From: Pseudomonadota bacterium
Lineage (GTDB): Bacteria > Desulfobacterota > Desulfovibrionia > Desulfovibrionales > Desulfovibrionaceae
Direction of reading: 5' to 3'
Length of the DNA stretch: 64,000 bases
Assembly: GCA_023419375.1 (NCBI GenBank)
Contig: JAEZYD010000006.1
Coordinates: 62,001 to 126,000, forward strand
Part shown: positions 53,123-62,981 of the stretch, in pieces
Numbering within the stretch: position 1 is the first letter of the stretch
How the letters are laid out: the number at the start of each line of letters is the position of its first letter
The notes under the pieces: generated by a model
What the model was told of the DNA's origin: nothing
The model's database searches: none
The model's input: the letters and a program-made list of their open reading frames with translations, nothing else
Translations under genes and position numbers: made by a program

Positions 53123-55165
53123 GTGCGCGACCCCCATGCGTCCACGAAAGAGGCCGTAGAGCAGCTGATTCCCTTTATGCCTGATATCAGGCGATGCCAC
53201 ACGGTGTTTTCTCAACTGGAACGGCAATGGACGTGGATCGCCCTCACGGGCAAGATCAACTGCAACGCCATTGCCGCCACCCTCTTTGATTTCATCTTCA
53301 AGACCCGCGATACGTTTGGCCTGCTGCGGCAGGACATGACCAGCATGCTGGGCGAAAAGCTGCTTGAAAAAGCCGTGCGCGAAATGTCGCCCGTAGCCCA
53401 GGTGGTTATGGACATCATCAAGCGCAATCTTTATGAGCGCACTGCGGATGTGAGTTTTCTGGCAACAGATGGCGAAATTGTGGGCTTTTTGCAGAGCGGC
53501 GCATTCGACGTGCCCACGCTACGCGCCCGGCTTGCGGCCTATCGCTCCAAATACAGCGTGTACCGCGACATTCTGGTACTTGATCCTCAGGGCCGGGTGT
53601 GCGTGCAGCTTGATACCAAAAGGCCTGTGAGCGCCTCAAACGATCCGCTGGTCAGGCAGACGCTGGCCGCCCAGGAATTTGTGGAAACCTTTCGGCCTAC
53701 CGATCTTTCCCCCGATGGCAGGTCGGCCCTAGTGTATTCCCATGCTATCCGGGCCGAAGGCGTCGCCGACCCCCTGGGCGTGCTCTGCCTTGTCTTTGAT
53801 ATGGACGGTGAAACCGCAGACCTCTTTGCAGGTATGGCGCGCTTTGCGCAGGATATGGTCATCCTGCTGCTGGACGAAAAAGGCCAGGCCTTTGCCAGCA
53901 GCGATACGCGCATGGTTCCCGTTGGGCGCACCTTTGCCCGCACCCCGGAAGACAGCTTTGCCGTGACCACCCATGCCAGCAAGGCAACTCTGGCGGTCTC
54001 GCGTCCCTCAGAAGGCTATCAGGGCTATGAGGGGCAGGCATGGCAAACCCACGTGCTGCGTAACGCGCAAAGCGCGTTTGCCAGCAAGGCGGCAGAAGGC
54101 CTTGATGTTGCCCTTGTGCGGCGGGAAGCGGGGTTTTCCGCCCAGTTGACCAGCATTGAGGAACAGGCTGGCGATGTTATGGGCGATCTGACGCTGGCGG
54201 CGCTCAACGGGCAGATAATGGCCGCCCGTCAAAGCGGCAACGCGCGGGAAGACGAGCGCCACGCCGCTCAGGCTCTGCCGCCCATATTGGATGCCGTGCG
54301 CAAAATGGGCATCGAGATGGAGCATGAGTTCCATTATTTCACCGATGGCCTGCTGAAAACGGTCACGGCCTCGCGTCTGAACGATGCCTCCTTCCTGGCC
54401 TCCATCACCGTGGAAATAATGGACCGCAATCTGTACGAACGCGCCAACGACTGCCGCTGGTGGGCGCTGACCCCGGATTTTCGCCGGATCCTTGCACAGC
54501 CCTCCGTCAGCAAGGGCGACCTCTCACGGCTTGAGGACATTCTGGAGTACATCAACAGTTATTATACGGTGTATTCAAACCTGTTTCTCTACGACGCGCG
54601 GGGAACCGTGGTGGCCTGTTCGCAGGCCGGGGAACGTGGCCTTTACGGGCAGCAGATAGGCGAGGAGTATGTGCGCCGGACGTTGTCGCTCAAGGATTCG
54701 GACGATTTTTCCGTTTCGCCCTTCCGCGCGACAGAGCTGTATCATCCCAAGGGCGCTGCGCAGCCCACCTACGTGTACAGCGCCCCCGTGTTTGCGCCCC
54801 AGGGGGGGCAGGCCGTTGGCGGTATAGGCATTGTTTTTGATTCCCTGCCGCAGTTTGCGGACATGCTGGGCGACACCCTGCCCAAGAATGGGGACGGCGA
54901 GGTGATTGCCGGGGCCGCAAGCTTTTTTGCCGAGGCGGGCGGAACCCTTGTGGCTGCCAGCGAGGCCCACATGCATCCCGGCGAAAGTTGTGAGCTGCGG
55001 CCTCAGTGGCTGGCTCTTGGACAGGGCGAATGCGCCTCGCAGCTCGAATCTGTGGATGGCGTGCTGTATGCCGTGGGTTGCGCGCGTTCGCGCGGCTACC
55101 GCGAATTCAAGCGCGATGGGCGCTACGCCAACGATGTGCTCTGCGTTGTGCGGCTGCCCATTTAG
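53123..55165 (+). CDS. Soluble double sensor-domain protein with a degenerate chemoreceptor-like hairpin
   Basis: A 680-residue protein with no signal peptide and no membrane segment. Two related sensor (Cache-like) regions, about 90-240 and 430-590, share the opening pattern NLYER-x2-D and an RYS/YT-VY-x-x-hydrophobic-D segment (YRSKYSVYRDILVLD against YINSYYTVYSNLFLYD). Between them, LTLAALNGQIMAAR (356-369) closely resembles the signalling tip of methyl-accepting chemotaxis proteins (NLLALNAAIEAAR), but the long flanking coiled coils and methylation sites are missing. The GTG at 53123 is chosen because GAGG lies 5 nt upstream; a TTG at 53078 is in frame. Probably a cytoplasmic ligand sensor feeding a chemotaxis or related system. 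Confidence 0.7.
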   Translation: MRDPHASTKEAVEQLIPFMPDIRRCHTVFSQLERQWTWIALTGKINCNAIAATLFDFIFKTRDTFGLLRQDMTSMLGEKLLEKAVREMSPVAQVVMDIIKRNLYERTADVSFLATDGEIVGFLQSGAFDVPTLRARLAAYRSKYSVYRDILVLDPQGRVCVQLDTKRPVSASNDPLVRQTLAAQEFVETFRPTDLSPDGRSALVYSHAIRAEGVADPLGVLCLVFDMDGETADLFAGMARFAQDMVILLLDEKGQAFASSDTRMVPVGRTFARTPEDSFAVTTHASKATLAVSRPSEGYQGYEGQAWQTHVLRNAQSAFASKAAEGLDVALVRREAGFSAQLTSIEEQAGDVMGDLTLAALNGQIMAARQSGNAREDERHAAQALPPILDAVRKMGIEMEHEFHYFTDGLLKTVTASRLNDASFLASITVEIMDRNLYERANDCRWWALTPDFRRILAQPSVSKGDLSRLEDILEYINSYYTVYSNLFLYDARGTVVACSQAGERGLYGQQIGEEYVRRTLSLKDSDDFSVSPFRATELYHPKGAAQPTYVYSAPVFAPQGGQAVGGIGIVFDSLPQFADMLGDTLPKNGDGEVIAGAASFFAEAGGTLVAASEAHMHPGESCELRPQWLALGQGECASQLESVDGVLYAVGCARSRGYREFKRDGRYANDVLCVVRLPI

Positions 55166-55236
55166 AGCCGTAACCCATGTATCCGTAAACTGCGCTAAAA
55201 GTTTTTTCTGCCAGTCAGAGGCCGGAATTGCAAAAG

Positions 55237-55275
55237 CCCGCTGCCACTCAAATGTCGAGAGGCAGCGGGTTTTAT
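55237..55275. terminator. Terminator between convergent genes
   Basis: CCCGCTGCC (55237-55245) and GGCAGCGGG (55261-55269) with TTTTATT to the right and AAAA to the left; it can serve both the sensor gene and thiM. Confidence 0.8.
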
Positions 55276-55297
55276 TCGTATCTGGCCCTGGCGCAGG

Positions 55298-56131
55298 TCA
55301 GGCTATGTGCTGCACATTGGCCCGGCAGGTGATGGCGGGGCCGTCAAGGGAACTCATGGCGTCCAGCAGCAAGGTGCGGTAGGTGCCTGTGCCGCCGCCC
55401 ACGGCTCCCATGTTTTCTGCGGCAATTTCTCCGGCTACGCCCATGGAGCACATGGCGCACAGGCAGGCCTGCGGCAGTTCAGTCGGGGCAGCGCCCACGC
55501 AGCAGCCCACCACGGCGGCGGTCATACAGCCTGAGCCCGTGATGCGCGTCATGAGCGGGTCGCCGTTGCTGACGGCCCAGGCCCCTTTTGAGTGGGCCAC
55601 AATGTCGATGCGACCGCTGATGACGATAACCGCACCAGTGGCGGCGCACATGTCCATAGCCATACGGGCCGATGCGGCAAGGTTGTCTTCTGAAACGAGC
55701 GTGCCTTCATCGGCGTCAACGCCGCGCGCCGTGGCTTTGTCGCCCGCCAGAAAACGGATTTCAGAACTGTTGCCCTTGATGGCGGCAAAGCGCACTTCCT
55801 GCATCAGGGTACGCAGTGTTTCGTTGCGCAGGCTGGAAGCGCCCGCGCCCACAGGGTCGAGCACAACGGGAATGTTCAGGGCATTGGCGCGTTTGCCCGC
55901 CGCCAGCATGGACGCCGCCGTGCGGGTGTTGAGCGTGCCGATATTCAGAACCAGGGCCGAGCTGAGGCCCACAATCTGCTCCACTTCCGCCGCATCATCA
56001 GCCATGATGGGCGATCCCCCGGCAGCCAGAATGATATTTGCGCAGTCATTGACTGTCACATAGTTTGTAATGCTGTGCACCACGGGGTTTTGGCGGCGCA
56101 CCATGTCGAGAATTTCCCCAAAGCATTCCAT
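55298..56131 (-). CDS. thiM: Hydroxyethylthiazole kinase
   Basis: A 277-residue ribokinase-fold enzyme that phosphorylates the thiazole precursor of thiamine (salvage). It begins with PVVHSITNYVTVNDCANIILAAGGSPIMA split over the family N terminus and has the catalytic GSGCMTAAVVG loop near residue 210, whose cysteine is the usual acid/base position. The ATG at 56131 (GGAG upstream) replaces a longer frame to 56221. It lies 96 bp after the DsrE-like gene; no TPP riboswitch is recognisable in that gap. Confidence 0.95.
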   Translation of the reverse strand: MECFGEILDMVRRQNPVVHSITNYVTVNDCANIILAAGGSPIMADDAAEVEQIVGLSSALVLNIGTLNTRTAASMLAAGKRANALNIPVVLDPVGAGASSLRNETLRTLMQEVRFAAIKGNSSEIRFLAGDKATARGVDADEGTLVSEDNLAASARMAMDMCAATGAVIVISGRIDIVAHSKGAWAVSNGDPLMTRITGSGCMTAAVVGCCVGAAPTELPQACLCAMCSMGVAGEIAAENMGAVGGGTGTYRTLLLDAMSSLDGPAITCRANVQHIA

Positions 56132-56227
56132 GCTCTGTCTCCCCCGGCCAGACCGGAAGCAATAGTAAAAAAGCGCAGGGTAGAGCGCGCTCAGACAACG
56201 CAGATGCCCACAGAAAGGCAACCCTTC

Positions 56228-56575
56228 CTAGGGCTTGATGTAGGCGAAGCCTTCGCGTTGCAGGCGCACAATTTCCACAAGACCGGCGGGCACAACATCG
56301 CAGCCGGGCCAGATGTCGGCATGGTCGATCTTGTTGTCGGCCAGCGCGTTGGCGCACAGCAGAATGCGCAGACCCTGATCCTGCAAGGGGGCCGCAATGG
56401 CGCGGAATTCTTCATTGCCCTTGACGAACTGGGTGACGGCGGGGCCGTTGGCCACAACCACAAGCTGAAAGCGTTCTTCGGGCAGGGCTTTGATATAGTT
56501 GGCCGCATTACGAAGAACAAGGCGCAGAATGGCGGGGTCCTTGCTGTCCATGTGCAGGCAGAGATCGTAATTCAT
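56228..56575 (-). CDS. DsrE-family small protein
   Basis: A 115-residue protein with the DsrE/DsrF-like alpha/beta fold: an initial strand (YDLCLHMDSKDP), a central VVVANGPAVTQFV segment and an ILLCANALADNKI strand with one cysteine at the family's usual sulfur-carrying position. Some relatives carry sulfur in trafficking pathways; others are of unknown use. The ATG at 56575 has AGGAAG upstream. Probably co-transcribed with thiM, which is notable because thiazole synthesis needs sulfur transfer, though thiM itself is a salvage enzyme. Confidence 0.75.
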   Translation of the reverse strand: MNYDLCLHMDSKDPAILRLVLRNAANYIKALPEERFQLVVVANGPAVTQFVKGNEEFRAIAAPLQDQGLRILLCANALADNKIDHADIWPGCDVVPAGLVEIVRLQREGFAYIKP

Positions 56576-56707
56576 ACTTCTTCCTGTTGTTATGCGTTGC
56601 GCAGGCTGCAAGGCCTGTTGCACCAATCCTAGCCAAGCGGCAGTTTTTTGCAAGTAACAGTTGCGAATGGTTCTTGATTCATGCGGCGTGGCAACGTATA
56701 GTAAGGC

Positions 56708-58693
56708 ATGATTTTTAACCTTGGCAAACCAAGGCCCCGGGGGGCGCACTACCTTGCCTTGCTGCGAGCTCTCTCAGTCTTGGTCTTGCTGCTGTGCGCC
56801 GGTGGCTGCGGTTTGCTGGCCCGCGCGCCCGCAGAAGAACCGCAGCCAGCGCCCCCGGGGCTGGAAACGGCCTGGCAGGGCAAGCCCGTGCCGTACAAGG
56901 TGCGCATCAAGGTGCAGGACGGCCCGGATTCTCTGGCAGGGCAGATGAAGGCTTCAAGCCAGCTTGTGCAGCTTGCCAAGGAGCCGCCAGACAGTCTGCT
57001 GGCTCTGGAAAGGCGCGCCAGGGCAGACACCGCCAGCGCGCAAAGCCTGCTGCACTCCCAAGGCTATTATGACGGCCTTGCTTCCGTTCAAATAGACAAG
57101 GACGCCTCGCCCGTTGTTGTTGACCTCGTTCTTTCGCCGGGCAAGCGCTACAGCCTTGGCCGCGCCGATGTGTATTACGACCCGGAACCCGACATCCCGC
57201 AGTTTTTTCGCAACCGGCAGCGTGAGGTGGGCTTTTGGGGGCTGCAAACAGAGCCCGTGCCCCCGCCGTCCTTCCCCACAGTTTTGCCGGGTGTAGCCAT
57301 TGGCAAACCCATTGCCGCCGATGACCTGCTCGCGGCGGTGGATGCCCTGCCAGAATCCTTGCGGCGGCAGGGCTACCCCCTCGCCGCTGTGGCGGATACC
57401 AGCTACACCCTTGACCGCGAGGCCCGCAGGCTCAACGCCGACATTCTGGTGCGGCCCGGCCCTCCGGCACTCATGGGCCGCATCGAAGTGCGCGGAGCAA
57501 AGGAAGTGAACGCCGAATACGTGCAGCGGCTCGCCCCCTGGAATGTGGGCGAGGAACCGTGGGATTCGGACATGGTGGAAGATTACGCCAACAAGCTGCG
57601 TGGTCTGGGGCTGTTCCGCTCCGTGCAGGTCAAACCTCTGGAAGAAAATCTCGCCTGGGGCGCAGGGCGCGAAAGCGCCTCCGTGCTGCCATTGGAAGTG
57701 ACTGTGGCGGAAGCGCCCTTCCATTCGGTGGGGGCCAGCGCCCGGTATGATACGGATACGGGCCTCGGTGTGGAAGGCATGTGGGAGAACCGCAACGTCT
57801 TTGGCAATGGTGAAAAGCTCACGCTCACAGCACCTCTGGCTACGGAAACGCAGGGCCTCAAGGCAGTGTTTGAAAAGCCCGCCTTTATGGACAGGGAGCA
57901 GAAACTGCTCGTCACAGGCTCCACACTGCGGGAAAATACCAGCGCCTACGAAAAAATTGCGGGCAGCGGTTCCGGCGACATCGAGCGGCGGCTTTCGCGC
58001 CAGTGGTGGGGCAGCGCGGGGCTTGGGGGCGAAAGCGGCTCCATCAAGGATAACGAGCAGGATCCCAAGGGCTACGGATTCTTTGGCCCACGCGTGGGTC
58101 TGCGGCGCGACACGCGCAACAATATCCTCAATCCTTCCGACGGCTCGGAGCTTGCGGTCAAGGTCAAGCCCTACACTGGTTTTTACGGCGAATCGTTCAA
58201 CGTCATGACAGGCGTTGTTTCTGCCAGCGGCTATTACGCCCCCTTCCGCAAGGACGGCCTGCCGGACGACAAGCTTGTGCTGGCGGGCAGGGTAGAGGCC
58301 GGGGGGCTTGCGGGCGCCGGGCTGCGCACAATCCCGGCCAGTTTGCGCTACTACACGGGCGGGGCTGGCTCTGTGCGGGGCTACGCCTATCAGTCGCTCG
58401 GCCCGCGCGACCACAAGGACGAGCCGCTGGGCGGGCGTTCCTATCAGGTGGTCAATCTCGAGGCCCGCTATAAAATTACCGAAGATGTGGGCATTGTGCC
58501 TTTTCTTGATGGCGGCATGGTCTACAGGGACGAGCTGCCGCGCATCATCGGCGACATGAACTGGGGCGCTGGCCTTGGCCTGCGGTACTATACGCCCATC
58601 GGGCCTGTGCGGCTGGATGTGGGCTTTCCCTTGCAGCCCATTGACGGCGATCCCCCGGTGCAGATTTACGTCAGCATAGGACAGTCTTTCTGA
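56708..58693 (+). CDS. tamA: TamA-type outer-membrane assembly protein (Omp85 family)
   Basis: A 661-residue outer-membrane protein. After an N-terminal hydrophobic export signal (about 18-34) come POTRA-like repeats (about 60-320, e.g. MGRIEVRGAKEVNAEYV) and a C-terminal 16-strand barrel with GGAGSVRGYAYQSLGPRD, the Omp85 VRGY motif, and a final strand ending IYVSIGQSF with terminal Phe. The signal ends in CAGGC, so a lipoprotein cysteine (C34) is conceivable. It works with TamB in moving proteins or phospholipids to the outer membrane. Its stop overlaps the tamB start by one base. Confidence 0.9.
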   Translation: MIFNLGKPRPRGAHYLALLRALSVLVLLLCAGGCGLLARAPAEEPQPAPPGLETAWQGKPVPYKVRIKVQDGPDSLAGQMKASSQLVQLAKEPPDSLLALERRARADTASAQSLLHSQGYYDGLASVQIDKDASPVVVDLVLSPGKRYSLGRADVYYDPEPDIPQFFRNRQREVGFWGLQTEPVPPPSFPTVLPGVAIGKPIAADDLLAAVDALPESLRRQGYPLAAVADTSYTLDREARRLNADILVRPGPPALMGRIEVRGAKEVNAEYVQRLAPWNVGEEPWDSDMVEDYANKLRGLGLFRSVQVKPLEENLAWGAGRESASVLPLEVTVAEAPFHSVGASARYDTDTGLGVEGMWENRNVFGNGEKLTLTAPLATETQGLKAVFEKPAFMDREQKLLVTGSTLRENTSAYEKIAGSGSGDIERRLSRQWWGSAGLGGESGSIKDNEQDPKGYGFFGPRVGLRRDTRNNILNPSDGSELAVKVKPYTGFYGESFNVMTGVVSASGYYAPFRKDGLPDDKLVLAGRVEAGGLAGAGLRTIPASLRYYTGGAGSVRGYAYQSLGPRDHKDEPLGGRSYQVVNLEARYKITEDVGIVPFLDGGMVYRDELPRIIGDMNWGAGLGLRYYTPIGPVRLDVGFPLQPIDGDPPVQIYVSIGQSF

Positions 58694-61600
58694 TGGATCA
58701 GGAACACAGCGCGGCCCCACCGTCTTCCTCTTCTTCCGCATCTGCCGCTCTGGGCGGCAAGGCTTCCCCCAATGCGGGGCAGCCCGGCCACAAAAAAAAC
58801 TCAGGACGGGGCCTTGGCCCTCGCCGCAAGTGGCTGCTCCGCGCAGGCTGGGTGCTGGGCCTGTGCGTGCTGCTGTGCGCAGTTGCCCTTGCCGCAACCA
58901 TCGCAGCCCTGCGCAGCGAATCCGTGCAGGGCTGGCTGACGGAAAAAATCAATACGGCTATGGAAGCCGCGCCGGAGCCCGGCACGCCGCCTGCCGGGGT
59001 ACGGGCACGCCTTACCCATCTTTCCGGCTCCTTGCCCTTTGAATTTTCTCTTGGCCTGGAACTGCTCGACAGTGACGGCCTGTGGATGCGCCTGCCGGAC
59101 TGCCGCCTGCAGTGGGACTGGCGCGCCCTGCCTTCGGTCGTGCGTATTGCTTCTGTACATGTGAATGACGCCCAACTGTTGCGCCTGCCCATACTGCCGG
59201 ACGCGCCCGTTCCTGCGCCTGCGCCGTCCCTGACAGAGGCGGCCTTGCGCGCCATGCTGGGCGATGCCTTGCGCACGCTTGGCGGTTTGCCCGGCTGGTT
59301 GCCGCAGGTGCGACTTGAAGGGCTGCACATCCTCAATGCCCGTTTGCCGCAGGCCTTGCTGGGCGGGGTGCCTTCTGCCTCTGCCCGTCTTGAAGCTAAC
59401 CTGAGCCTTGTGGCCGGAACACAGGGCGCGCAAGCATCTCTGCTGGTCAGAATCGCCTGCGCGGAAGATAGCCCTTTGCGTGTGGGCGGTGCGGCAATCT
59501 ACGGTGTGGAATCAACAGCCAAAGTGATTCTCACCCCCTCTCGCGCGGGCGAAACCCTTGCACTTGATGCAACAGCCGAGCTTGCCTCGATGCTGCGCAG
59601 GTCTTCTGACCCTTCCCCTGATTCTTCTGCAAGTTCTTCCCCCGTAAAAATATCTTCTGCCAGTGATCTGCCCGCAGAATCAGGCGCGCTTGCCGCCTTG
59701 CTGCGTGAGGGCACCAATGCACGGCTAGGTTTTGCGGCGCGGGTTACAGCTCCCGCCGCCGGTGCCCAAGCTGCCGGGGCCAGCGCCGCGCTGGAGAGCA
59801 TCAGCCTTGAAGCCGGGCCTCTGCGCCTTGCCGGGCACGCAAAGTGGGACTCTGGCGGAGGTTCTTCCTGGCTGGACGGGCCTCTGGATGTGGATATTCA
59901 AGCCAGCCTTGGCGAGAAAGCCGATACGGAAAAAGACGCTGCTGAAAAATCCGCGCCTGCATCAGCCGCCGCCCCTTCCACAAATGGCGACGGGCTGCTG
60001 CCCGAACGCGCCCAGTTGCGCATCACGGCAAAGGGGCCGCTGCAAACTCCAGATACCCAGATAGCGCTGGCTTGCCCCGCGTGGAACCTGGGCGGTCACG
60101 CCCTTGCGGATATTTCCCTGAAGCTGGAATCCACGCCGCTCGGCTGGGGGCGGGTGCTGCTTGGCGCTCTCAAGCAGACAAGTGCAGATCCGGCAGAAGT
60201 CGGGCTGTCAGACCCCGGCCAAAAAAATGCGGAGCAGGCAGCGGAGCTGACAGTTAAGGTGCAGGCCTCGGCCGTGGTGGATAACCATCCCCAACGTTTT
60301 GGCGCTACGCTTTTTGCCCTGAACGACAGGGAAGGCGGGCATGGGCTATTGCGCGCTGGCGTGCGTGATCTTCAATGTCAGCTGCTGGGCGTGGCTGGTT
60401 CCGGCCAGGTGAGTGCAGCCTTGCCCCTGCCGCCTCTGGCGGGCGGCATGCCCCGCGTGGACGGTAAGGTGGATGTGCGCGTGGCCGACTGGCAGGCGCT
60501 GTCCGCCATGTTGCCGGGGGCGCGGCTGGACGGAGACGCCGCGCTTTCCCTCGAACTGGCTTCGCAGCGGGCGGAACCCGCGGCGCCAGCAGCCGCTCAA
60601 AATTCGTCAGGTCAGGATTTATCAGACAAAAATTCTCAAACCCAGGCAACGCAACCTCAGGCCTCGCAGGGCGCGTACGCCCAGCAGGCAACGCTTCGCT
60701 GGCGTGTGCCCAGGCTGGCCTACCGGGCAGGCAACGGCCAGCCGGTGGAAGTTCAGGGATTGGAGGGCGAGGCGCTGCTGACCGATGCCCTTGGCAAGGG
60801 CCTGCTTGCCGCCCGGCTTGACCTTGCCGGGGTGCGCAGCGGGGCTGTTCGCCTAGGTGCCAAGCTGCGCGCGCAGGGTTCTATATTCGGGCCATTGGAA
60901 GCCAACCTCGAAACAAACGGATTTGCCGCAACGCGCTGCGCCGTGCGCTGGCAGCCCGGCCTGCTTGAACTGCGCCGCCTTGATCTTGACCTGCCCGCGC
61001 AAAAGCTGGGCCTGCGCGCGGCGGCAGGGGCCACAGTGCGCTACGGCGCGGGCGATCTTGCGGTCAGCGGTCTTGATGTGGGCATGAAGCCTTCTGGCAG
61101 GTTGCGGGCGCAGGCCGCCCTTGGGCCGGAAAAGCTTGATCTGCGCCTTACGCTTGAACATCTTTCGCTCGCGCCCTGGCAGGTGCTGATCCCGGCCCTG
61201 CCCAAGGGCGAGCTTGAGGCCAGCGCGCGGCTCACAGGCACCCCGGCCCAACCCGGCGGGGATTTGCGCGTGGACGTGCGCGGCCTTGTGGTGCCGGGTG
61301 CGGCGCTCAAACCCATGAATCTTGCGCTGACCGGAAAGCTGGAACGTGACAATGCTGGCGGCGGCGCTCTGGCCCTGCGCCTTGTGCCGGATCAGGCCAC
61401 TGTGGCGGCTCTGGGCGGTACGGAATGCCGGGTGGAGGCCCGTGTGCCTCTTCTTTTCGGGGCGGACGGATTGCCGAACCCGAACATGCAGGGGCCGTTG
61501 CGCGCGTCAGTGCGCTGGAACGGGGCCGTGGCTCCCTTGTGGAGCCTGATGCCTGTGGCTGACCAGCGGCTTGCGGGGCGGCTTGCGCTTTCGCTGGATG

Positions 61601-62901
61601 TGGGCGGCAGTCTTGAAGCCCCGGCCCCCAAGGGTTTTGTGCGCATGGACGATACCCGTTACGAAAATTTGCAGTATGGCGTGCTGCTCACGGGCATCAA
61701 TATGCGGCTTGATCTTGAAGAAGGCCGTGGCGGCGCACTGGGGCTTGCCCACCTGAACCTTGGCGCTGCCGATGGGCAGGGCGGTACAGCGCGCATCACC
61801 GGGCAGGCCAGGCTTGACGGCAGCATGCTTGATTTCAAGGCCGTGGTTGACCATCTGCGCCCGCTGCGACGCCGCGACATCCGCGTGGAACTCTCCGCGC
61901 AGACGTCTGTGTCCGGCAGCGCCGCAGCGCCCGAGGTGCGAGGAACCCTGACCGTGAATCAGGGCCTTGTGCTGCTTAACAATCTTGACGTGGGCGGCAG
62001 TATCACCACCCTGCCCATCAGCGAGGTTTCGCCTGCCTGGGCCAAGGCCGGGTATGAACCGCCCGCACCTGCCGCGCCGCAGGGCAAAAAGGCCGCATCC
62101 TCCGCTGTCGCCGGCCCGGCCTCAACGGCTGCCGCATCTGGCGGCAATGCGGGCCTGCTGGACTTGCGCATTGTCATCCCCGGTCGCTTTGTCGTGGAAG
62201 GGTTTGGCCTCAAGAGCGAGTGGAAGGCAGACATGCATGTGGGCGGCACGCCCGCCGAACCGCTGATCTCCGGCCAGCTTAGCGCCGTAAAAGGCAGCCT
62301 TGATATCCTGGGCAAAAATTTCAAGCTGGCGCGGGGCGCCGTGACCTTTGGCGGCGGGGCTGTTTCCAATCCGCTGCTGGATATCATGCTGACCACTCAG
62401 ACCCCTGCGCTCACGGCCAATATCAGCATTGTGGGCACCGTGCGCAAAATGCAGTTGATCCTGAGTAGCGACCCGGCAATGCCGCGTGATGAAATTCTGG
62501 CCCAGATACTTTTTGGCAAAAGTGCCAACGAGCTTGGGCGGTTCGAAAATCTGCGGCTGGCCGCAGCCGTGGCGCAACTGGCCGGATTCGGCTCGGGCAG
62601 CGGCGGTGGTGGAGTGCTGGATTCTGCACGCCAGGCGCTGGGCGTTGATGTGTTGCGCTTCAATTCCGGCGCTTCCGGCACCAACGGGACGGGCCAGGGC
62701 GGCGAGGGCATGGCGGCGGGCAGCTCGGTGGAGATGGGCAAGTACCTCACGGAAGATATCTATGTGGGCGTGCAGCAGGGGGCCAAGCAGGGCACAACCG
62801 CCTTTGTCATTCAGCTGGAGCTGACCCCGAAGGCCAACCTTGAACTGCGCACCGAGCAGCAGAGCACCAAGGGCGGCCTGACCTGGAAGTATAATTACTG
62901 A
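58693..62901 (+). CDS. tamB: TamB-type inner-membrane-anchored translocation/assembly protein
   Basis: A 1402-residue protein with one N-terminal membrane helix (about 52-76), a very long periplasmic part predicted to be repeated beta strands forming a hydrophobic groove, and the C-terminal DUF490 region (about 1030-1402) with QILFGKSANELGRFENLRLA and a terminal aromatic strand (WKYNY). It bridges the periplasm to TamA and is now thought to help carry phospholipids. Several Ala/Ser-rich low-complexity insertions (around 310-330, 415-430, 635-660 and 1125-1155) break up the repeats. Translationally coupled to tamA. Confidence 0.92.
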   Translation: MDQEHSAAPPSSSSSASAALGGKASPNAGQPGHKKNSGRGLGPRRKWLLRAGWVLGLCVLLCAVALAATIAALRSESVQGWLTEKINTAMEAAPEPGTPPAGVRARLTHLSGSLPFEFSLGLELLDSDGLWMRLPDCRLQWDWRALPSVVRIASVHVNDAQLLRLPILPDAPVPAPAPSLTEAALRAMLGDALRTLGGLPGWLPQVRLEGLHILNARLPQALLGGVPSASARLEANLSLVAGTQGAQASLLVRIACAEDSPLRVGGAAIYGVESTAKVILTPSRAGETLALDATAELASMLRRSSDPSPDSSASSSPVKISSASDLPAESGALAALLREGTNARLGFAARVTAPAAGAQAAGASAALESISLEAGPLRLAGHAKWDSGGGSSWLDGPLDVDIQASLGEKADTEKDAAEKSAPASAAAPSTNGDGLLPERAQLRITAKGPLQTPDTQIALACPAWNLGGHALADISLKLESTPLGWGRVLLGALKQTSADPAEVGLSDPGQKNAEQAAELTVKVQASAVVDNHPQRFGATLFALNDREGGHGLLRAGVRDLQCQLLGVAGSGQVSAALPLPPLAGGMPRVDGKVDVRVADWQALSAMLPGARLDGDAALSLELASQRAEPAAPAAAQNSSGQDLSDKNSQTQATQPQASQGAYAQQATLRWRVPRLAYRAGNGQPVEVQGLEGEALLTDALGKGLLAARLDLAGVRSGAVRLGAKLRAQGSIFGPLEANLETNGFAATRCAVRWQPGLLELRRLDLDLPAQKLGLRAAAGATVRYGAGDLAVSGLDVGMKPSGRLRAQAALGPEKLDLRLTLEHLSLAPWQVLIPALPKGELEASARLTGTPAQPGGDLRVDVRGLVVPGAALKPMNLALTGKLERDNAGGGALALRLVPDQATVAALGGTECRVEARVPLLFGADGLPNPNMQGPLRASVRWNGAVAPLWSLMPVADQRLAGRLALSLDVGGSLEAPAPKGFVRMDDTRYENLQYGVLLTGINMRLDLEEGRGGALGLAHLNLGAADGQGGTARITGQARLDGSMLDFKAVVDHLRPLRRRDIRVELSAQTSVSGSAAAPEVRGTLTVNQGLVLLNNLDVGGSITTLPISEVSPAWAKAGYEPPAPAAPQGKKAASSAVAGPASTAAASGGNAGLLDLRIVIPGRFVVEGFGLKSEWKADMHVGGTPAEPLISGQLSAVKGSLDILGKNFKLARGAVTFGGGAVSNPLLDIMLTTQTPALTANISIVGTVRKMQLILSSDPAMPRDEILAQILFGKSANELGRFENLRLAAAVAQLAGFGSGSGGGGVLDSARQALGVDVLRFNSGASGTNGTGQGGEGMAAGSSVEMGKYLTEDIYVGVQQGAKQGTTAFVIQLELTPKANLELRTEQQSTKGGLTWKYNY

Positions 62902-62981
62902 TGCGGCTCGCCTTGGCGGGCGGCGCAGGCTGTGATAACTTACGTAAATAGTGTTATTAGATAGCTCCGCGGCTCACGCGC

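Noticed and set aside
56132..56227. TPP riboswitch before thiM
   Set aside because: The short gap does not contain the conserved CUGAGA-type thi-box elements.
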